A stretch of 64,000 nucleotides of DNA from Litchfieldia sinesaloumensis. Lineage in GTDB: Bacteria; Bacillota; Bacilli; Bacillales; Bacillaceae_L. Of this stretch, positions 60,722 through 64,000 are shown piece by piece; the stretch's first letter is position 1, and every line of letters starts with the position of its first letter. The notes below the pieces were generated by a model. That model did not search any database. It was not told the origin of the DNA and was given only the letters and a program-made list of their open reading frames with translations. The DNA is taken from positions 266,300 through 330,299 of the forward strand of contig NZ_LT732529.1 in assembly GCF_900156865.1 (NCBI RefSeq), read 5' to 3'. The position numbers and the translations under genes are program-made.

Positions 60722-62434
60722 GTGGTGAATCTCATATTGAGAACCTATAGTTTGGTTTGTAATGAAATAAATGAATTAGATGAATTTGTCGAGCAACACC
60801 ATCTTTCTGCAGAAAAAAATGTACTTATCCAAATTCTTACAGGTGGAACTGAAGGTCGTCTATCAATAAAAGAAATAACAGATAGAATAAAGGATCAGAT
60901 TCCACATGCGATTTTTATTGATACAATGAATGAGAAGGAAACTCAGGCTAATAAAGTAGCCAACGGATTTTTTATAAGTCTCACCGTTTTCGAGGATACA
61001 AAATTAATGTCTGCTATTCTTTCACTATCAGATACCAAAGGGAGACATGCTTTATTAGCTTTATCCCAATCGATGCACAGATCTTTAATAGATATTGAAG
61101 TAGTTTATGAACAAAAGGCTGAACAAAAAGCAGAGTGTTTAGCCTATTATGATGCAGAAACCGGTTTGTCAAATCGTTTGCATTTTACGAAACTAGTTGA
61201 AGACTACGTTCAAAAAATGACTATAAGAAAAAAAAATAACAAACTAGCTGTACTTTTTATAGATTTAGACAGATTTAAAATGATAAATGATACTGTAGGA
61301 CACTATGCAGGAGATATCATTCTTAAGGAAGTAGCAAATCGAATTAAAGAAAACCTCCCTGCTAAAAGTGATCTTGCAAGATTTAGCGGTGATAAATTTA
61401 CGATACTCATAACTGAGGATGTAGAGATTGACAAAATCGTTGAACTTGGTCAGAATCTCTTGCAAATCATAGCCAAACCAATAATGTATGAAGCTCGTGA
61501 ATTTTTCCTAACTGGAAGTATAGGGGTTAGTTTTTATCCTAACGATGGTATAACAACTGAATTATTATTTAAGCATGCTGATACAGCTATGAACCTTGCG
61601 AAGCAGCAAGGTGGAAACAAACTGAAGTTTTACTCGAAAGAAATGAATCAACAGGTCTTATATCAACTAGAGCTAGAGGGTTATTTACGAAGAGCACTCG
61701 AAAAAAAGGAATTTCATTTATGTTTTCAACCTCTTATTGACCTAGCAACGGGAGAAATTTATGGTAGCGAGGCACTTATTAGGTGGGAACATCCAAAACT
61801 AGGGCTTGTATCACCAGGGGAATTCATACCTCTTGCTGAAGAAACAGGTCTAATCCATGATATCGGGAAATGGGTTCTAAAAAAAGCTTGTCAAGAAAAT
61901 AAACGATGGCATGACATGGGGTTCGATTACTTAACGATATCAGTCAACGTATCTGCTAATCAGTTTCAACAAATAAGCTTTATCGATGAAGTAAAAGAAG
62001 CTTTACTGGAAACTGGATTACCACCTCAATTCTTAACTCTTGAGCTTACAGAAGGTGTGATGCTACGGAATATATCCCATAGTGTTTACGTCATGAAGGA
62101 GCTACAGAAATTGGGTGTCAAGGTTTCAATTGATGATTTTGGAACAGGCTACTCATCACTAAGTTATTTAAAGGATTTGCCAATCAATCACTTAAAAATT
62201 GACAGAACATTTATCAATAACTTGAAGTTAAATACGTCAGACATAGCGATTGTGAAGGCAATTATTACGATGGGGCATGGGTTATCTGTTAAAGTGGTAG
62301 CTGAGGGGGTTGAAACCGATGAGCAGATTGCATTACTTAAGGAACTTGAATGCCATTATGCGCAAGGTTTCTTCATCGATCGACCAATGAGAAGTGAAGA
62401 CTTCGAAAAAGGACTAGCTAAACTAAAAATATGA
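60722..62434 (+). CDS. EAL-domain c-di-GMP phosphodiesterase with degenerate GGDEF domain
   Basis: This 570-residue cytoplasmic protein has a FIST-like N-terminal sensory region (about residues 1-130), a GGDEF domain (about 145-300) and an EAL domain (about 320-570). The GGDEF loop reads FSGDKF (about 223-227) and the inhibitory RxxD site is lost, so cyclase activity is unlikely, although the IDLDRFKMINDTVGH metal/nucleotide segment is kept. The EAL domain is intact: SEALIRWEHP, SVNVSANQF, LELTEGVM, SIDDFGTGYSSL, VVAEGVET and QGFFI. The likely net role is c-di-GMP breakdown regulated by GTP. GTG 60722 is the first start; TTG 60737, with GGTGA 8 bases before it, is an alternative. Confidence 0.85.
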   Translation: MVNLILRTYSLVCNEINELDEFVEQHHLSAEKNVLIQILTGGTEGRLSIKEITDRIKDQIPHAIFIDTMNEKETQANKVANGFFISLTVFEDTKLMSAILSLSDTKGRHALLALSQSMHRSLIDIEVVYEQKAEQKAECLAYYDAETGLSNRLHFTKLVEDYVQKMTIRKKNNKLAVLFIDLDRFKMINDTVGHYAGDIILKEVANRIKENLPAKSDLARFSGDKFTILITEDVEIDKIVELGQNLLQIIAKPIMYEAREFFLTGSIGVSFYPNDGITTELLFKHADTAMNLAKQQGGNKLKFYSKEMNQQVLYQLELEGYLRRALEKKEFHLCFQPLIDLATGEIYGSEALIRWEHPKLGLVSPGEFIPLAEETGLIHDIGKWVLKKACQENKRWHDMGFDYLTISVNVSANQFQQISFIDEVKEALLETGLPPQFLTLELTEGVMLRNISHSVYVMKELQKLGVKVSIDDFGTGYSSLSYLKDLPINHLKIDRTFINNLKLNTSDIAIVKAIITMGHGLSVKVVAEGVETDEQIALLKELECHYAQGFFIDRPMRSEDFEKGLAKLKI

Positions 62435-62445
62435 TACAAAGAGAA

Positions 62446-62471
62446 AGGGCTGTTCAACTGAGAACAGCCCT
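62446..62471. terminator. Hairpin between convergent EAL and YisN-like genes
   Basis: A perfect 10-bp inverted repeat (AGGGCTGTTC / GAACAGCCCT, 6-base loop) is followed by ATTTTACCCTTTTT on the plus strand. Confidence 0.75.
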
Positions 62472-62518
62472 ATTTTACCCTTTTTAATCTGGTGGAAAAT
62501 ATTTTAAGATACAACTGA

Positions 62519-63130
62519 CTATCTGCAAATGGTTGAAAGAATTGTTCGTTTACCGTTAGCTAATGTAAATTCGAACCGGTCCTTTCTCAACTTACCACGT
62601 GAATAGTGGTGGTGGACAGATAAAATCATTTCTGTATTATCAAACATTAAAAAATTAACACCTTCTTGCTCATCATCACCTTGATGATACATTAATTGAT
62701 TATGGCATAGAGTACAGTCATATAATGAAAACATAAGCTTATTTAAAGTGGATGTAAACCGTAAAAATTGGTCCTCGGAAAAACTCTCCAATAGTTCCTT
62801 GTAAGCAAAGGTCAGGTTTTTGCGAAAACGAAGGCAATCTCCATTATCAAGTTTGTAAAAATAACCATTCATCTGAATCAAACCGTCTTCGACAAAGATC
62901 CCTTTTTCCCATCGGTTTAACGTGAATAATTCTACTTCCTTACCAATCATTTCTTCAATCATTGATGCTTCGTCTGTTTCAGCATCAAAGAAAATCCACT
63001 GATCGTTAATACACTCTGTTGTACCCGTGATAAAGGAACGTTTTTGTTCATTTATGCTGCCAAGACGTTGTTGTAAGTCCAAAGTTAAATCCTCCATCCA
63101 TTCCTGTTGTATTATTCTCTTTTTAGACAA
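62519..63130 (-). CDS. YisN-like protein of unknown function (probably DUF2777)
   Basis: This 203-residue soluble protein has no signal peptide. A beta-rich N-terminal part (residues about 30-105) is followed by a helix and a CTLCHNQL Cys-x-x-Cys pair near residue 140, then a DDEQEGVNFLMFDNTEMILSVHHHYSRG segment. The Cys pair with the downstream histidines could bind a metal, but only two cysteines are present. Position after yisL and size resemble B. subtilis YisN; I could not verify the family. Confidence 0.65.
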   Translation of the reverse strand: MSKKRIIQQEWMEDLTLDLQQRLGSINEQKRSFITGTTECINDQWIFFDAETDEASMIEEMIGKEVELFTLNRWEKGIFVEDGLIQMNGYFYKLDNGDCLRFRKNLTFAYKELLESFSEDQFLRFTSTLNKLMFSLYDCTLCHNQLMYHQGDDEQEGVNFLMFDNTEMILSVHHHYSRGKLRKDRFEFTLANGKRTILSTICR

Positions 63131-63182
63131 AAGAATGGAAATTTATAACCAATGATTTCAGTCCTGATTTGTTTTTTAAATC

Positions 63183-63210
63183 ATAAAAAAAAGCCTGAAC
63201 GATTCAGGCT
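63183..63210 (-). terminator. Terminator of the MATE transporter gene
   Basis: On the minus strand, AGCCTGAA / TTCAGGCT is followed by eight T residues. The stop codon of the MATE gene lies inside the stem. Confidence 0.85.
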
Positions 63211-64000
63211 GTTACGTTTGTATTTTCAACCGGTGTAGAAAATGTTTTCTTTTCCCATGCGCGTGAACGCCAACGCCAAAGCATAACTACTCCACGTACC
63301 CATTCGTCGACAATGAACGATATCCAGACACCTACTAGACCGAGTTCAAAGTGTATGCCAAGTACATAGGCAATAGGTACACATATTCCCCACATCGAAA
63401 GGATTCCCATATAAACTGGTAATCTAACATCTCCAGCAGCTCTTAAAGCATTAATAAGGACAAGATTGAAAGCTCGACCAGGTTCAAGAATAATGGTTAA
63501 TAGTATAAGCACTCCACCAACTTTAATGATGTCTTGATTAGTAGTAAAGATAGTAAGGAGTGGTTCCTTAAAGAATGAAAATACAATTGCCATACCTAAC
63601 GAAATATAAATCGCAAGCTTTAAGCTTTTTAAAGCTCTTAAATAAGCATCATTTATCTGACGAGCACCAATCATTTGCCCAACTAGGATTTGAGTTCCCT
63701 GACTAATTGCAATACTAAATAAGAAAATGAACATCATGAGATTTTGCGCGTATACCTTCGTTGTGAGGGCTTGTGTTCCCATAATCGTTATAAAATAGGT
63801 AATCACCATTTGTGAGGAATTATAGGATATCTGTTCTCCTGCGGAGGGTATTCCAATTTTAAGTAAATTTTGAATATGTTCCTTTGGTAGTGTGAAGACC
63901 TTTATAAATGGAAGACCATTATTTACCCGTTTAAACAAAAGATAAATGATGACAAGTAATCCTACAAATCTACTTATTGATGTTGATATTGCTACACCCT
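63204..64000 (-). CDS. MATE-family efflux transporter, C-terminal part
   Basis: This minus-strand gene enters from beyond base 64000; the frame is open to the window edge, giving about 264 codons of the C-terminal half. IGIPSAGEQISYNSSQMVITYFI and GARQINDAYLRALKS, together with NALRAAGDVRLPVYMGILSMW, are typical of MATE proteins, which export drugs and other organic cations by Na+ or H+ antiport. Roughly six transmembrane helices are visible. B. subtilis yisQ, in the same neighbourhood, is also a MATE gene. Stop within a terminator stem. Confidence 0.88.
   Translation of the reverse strand, partial: GVAISTSISRFVGLLVIIYLLFKRVNNGLPFIKVFTLPKEHIQNLLKIGIPSAGEQISYNSSQMVITYFITIMGTQALTTKVYAQNLMMFIFLFSIAISQGTQILVGQMIGARQINDAYLRALKSLKLAIYISLGMAIVFSFFKEPLLTIFTTNQDIIKVGGVLILLTIILEPGRAFNLVLINALRAAGDVRLPVYMGILSMWGICVPIAYVLGIHFELGLVGVWISFIVDEWVRGVVMLWRWRSRAWEKKTFSTPVENTNVTA

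Noticed and set aside
1-64000. Mobile elements, prophage, CRISPR array, tRNA or rRNA genes
   Set aside because: No transposase, integrase, regularly spaced repeat array or recognisable structural RNA gene was seen apart from the T-box and B12 riboswitch.

Overview
The window is a low-GC chromosomal segment from an endospore-forming member of the Bacillaceae. Three things point there: a complete gerP spore-coat operon with a sigma-K type promoter, a Spo0E-family phosphatase plus comK, and gene order that follows the Bacillus subtilis yhfI-yisN region (yhfI, lplJ, lcfB, yhfN, comK, yhjD, yhjE, sip, addBA, sbcDC, gerPF-A, a YisI-like gene, yisK, yisL, a YisN-like gene). Several blocks that I do not place in that B. 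subtilis stretch are interleaved. I saw no rRNA, tRNA, CRISPR array, phage or transposase.

Layout. 1-5.5 kb: end of an MBL hydrolase, lipoate ligase, FadR-controlled acyl-CoA ligase, an enoyl-CoA hydratase with a cre-like site, the azlCD branched-chain amino acid exporter and an alkyltransferase-like protein. 5.5-9 kb: argS on the minus strand behind an arginine T-box leader, then an M48 protease. 9.2-12.2 kb: the glyoxylate shunt (aceB-aceA). 12.2-17.7 kb: small Bacillus proteins, comK, an S9 peptidase, a TVP38/DedA-like protein and signal peptidase I. 17.8-30.7 kb: a large MalT-like/SARP-like regulator, a LivJGFHM-type ABC importer fused in one operon with a 59-residue protein, a KAS III-like enzyme, an alpha/beta hydrolase and an SDR, then an acyl-CoA ligase. 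31-36.4 kb: a 1793-residue sortase-anchored nuclease/5'-nucleotidase. 36.5-43.1 kb: a VOC protein, a GNAT acetyltransferase, a cobalamin riboswitch driving class I ribonucleotide reductase plus a flavodoxin, and an MFS transporter. 43.4-55.3 kb: addB-addA and sbcD-sbcC for double-strand-break processing. 55.4-57.4 kb: gerPF-A. 57.6-64 kb: a DUF418 protein, the Spo0E-like gene, yisK, yisL, a degenerate-GGDEF/EAL protein, a DUF2777-like protein and a MATE exporter cut by the window edge.

The strongest candidate for an undescribed system is 17.8-30.7 kb. Both promoters of the block (before the ABC binding protein and before the acyl-CoA ligase) carry the same architecture: a heptamer TGTAACT, 4 bases, TGTAACT, then exactly 9 bases to a -10-like hexamer, with no good -35. 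Paired heptamers at an 11-bp period just upstream of the -10 are how SARP activators are known to bind, and the gene immediately upstream encodes a protein ending in a SARP-type winged-helix plus BTAD module. I infer a dedicated activator regulating uptake and CoA-dependent metabolism of an unidentified (probably carboxylic) compound. The KAS III-like enzyme has His where the family has its catalytic Asn, which suggests altered chemistry.

Other regulatory points: a B12 riboswitch over a B12-independent ribonucleotide reductase, three 11-bp-spaced repeats ahead of comK, a ComK that stops shortly after the position of the MecA-recognition motif, and a degenerate three-copy 51-53-bp tandem repeat at 28952-29108. 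All functional statements come from reading sequence and family knowledge; no database search was run.
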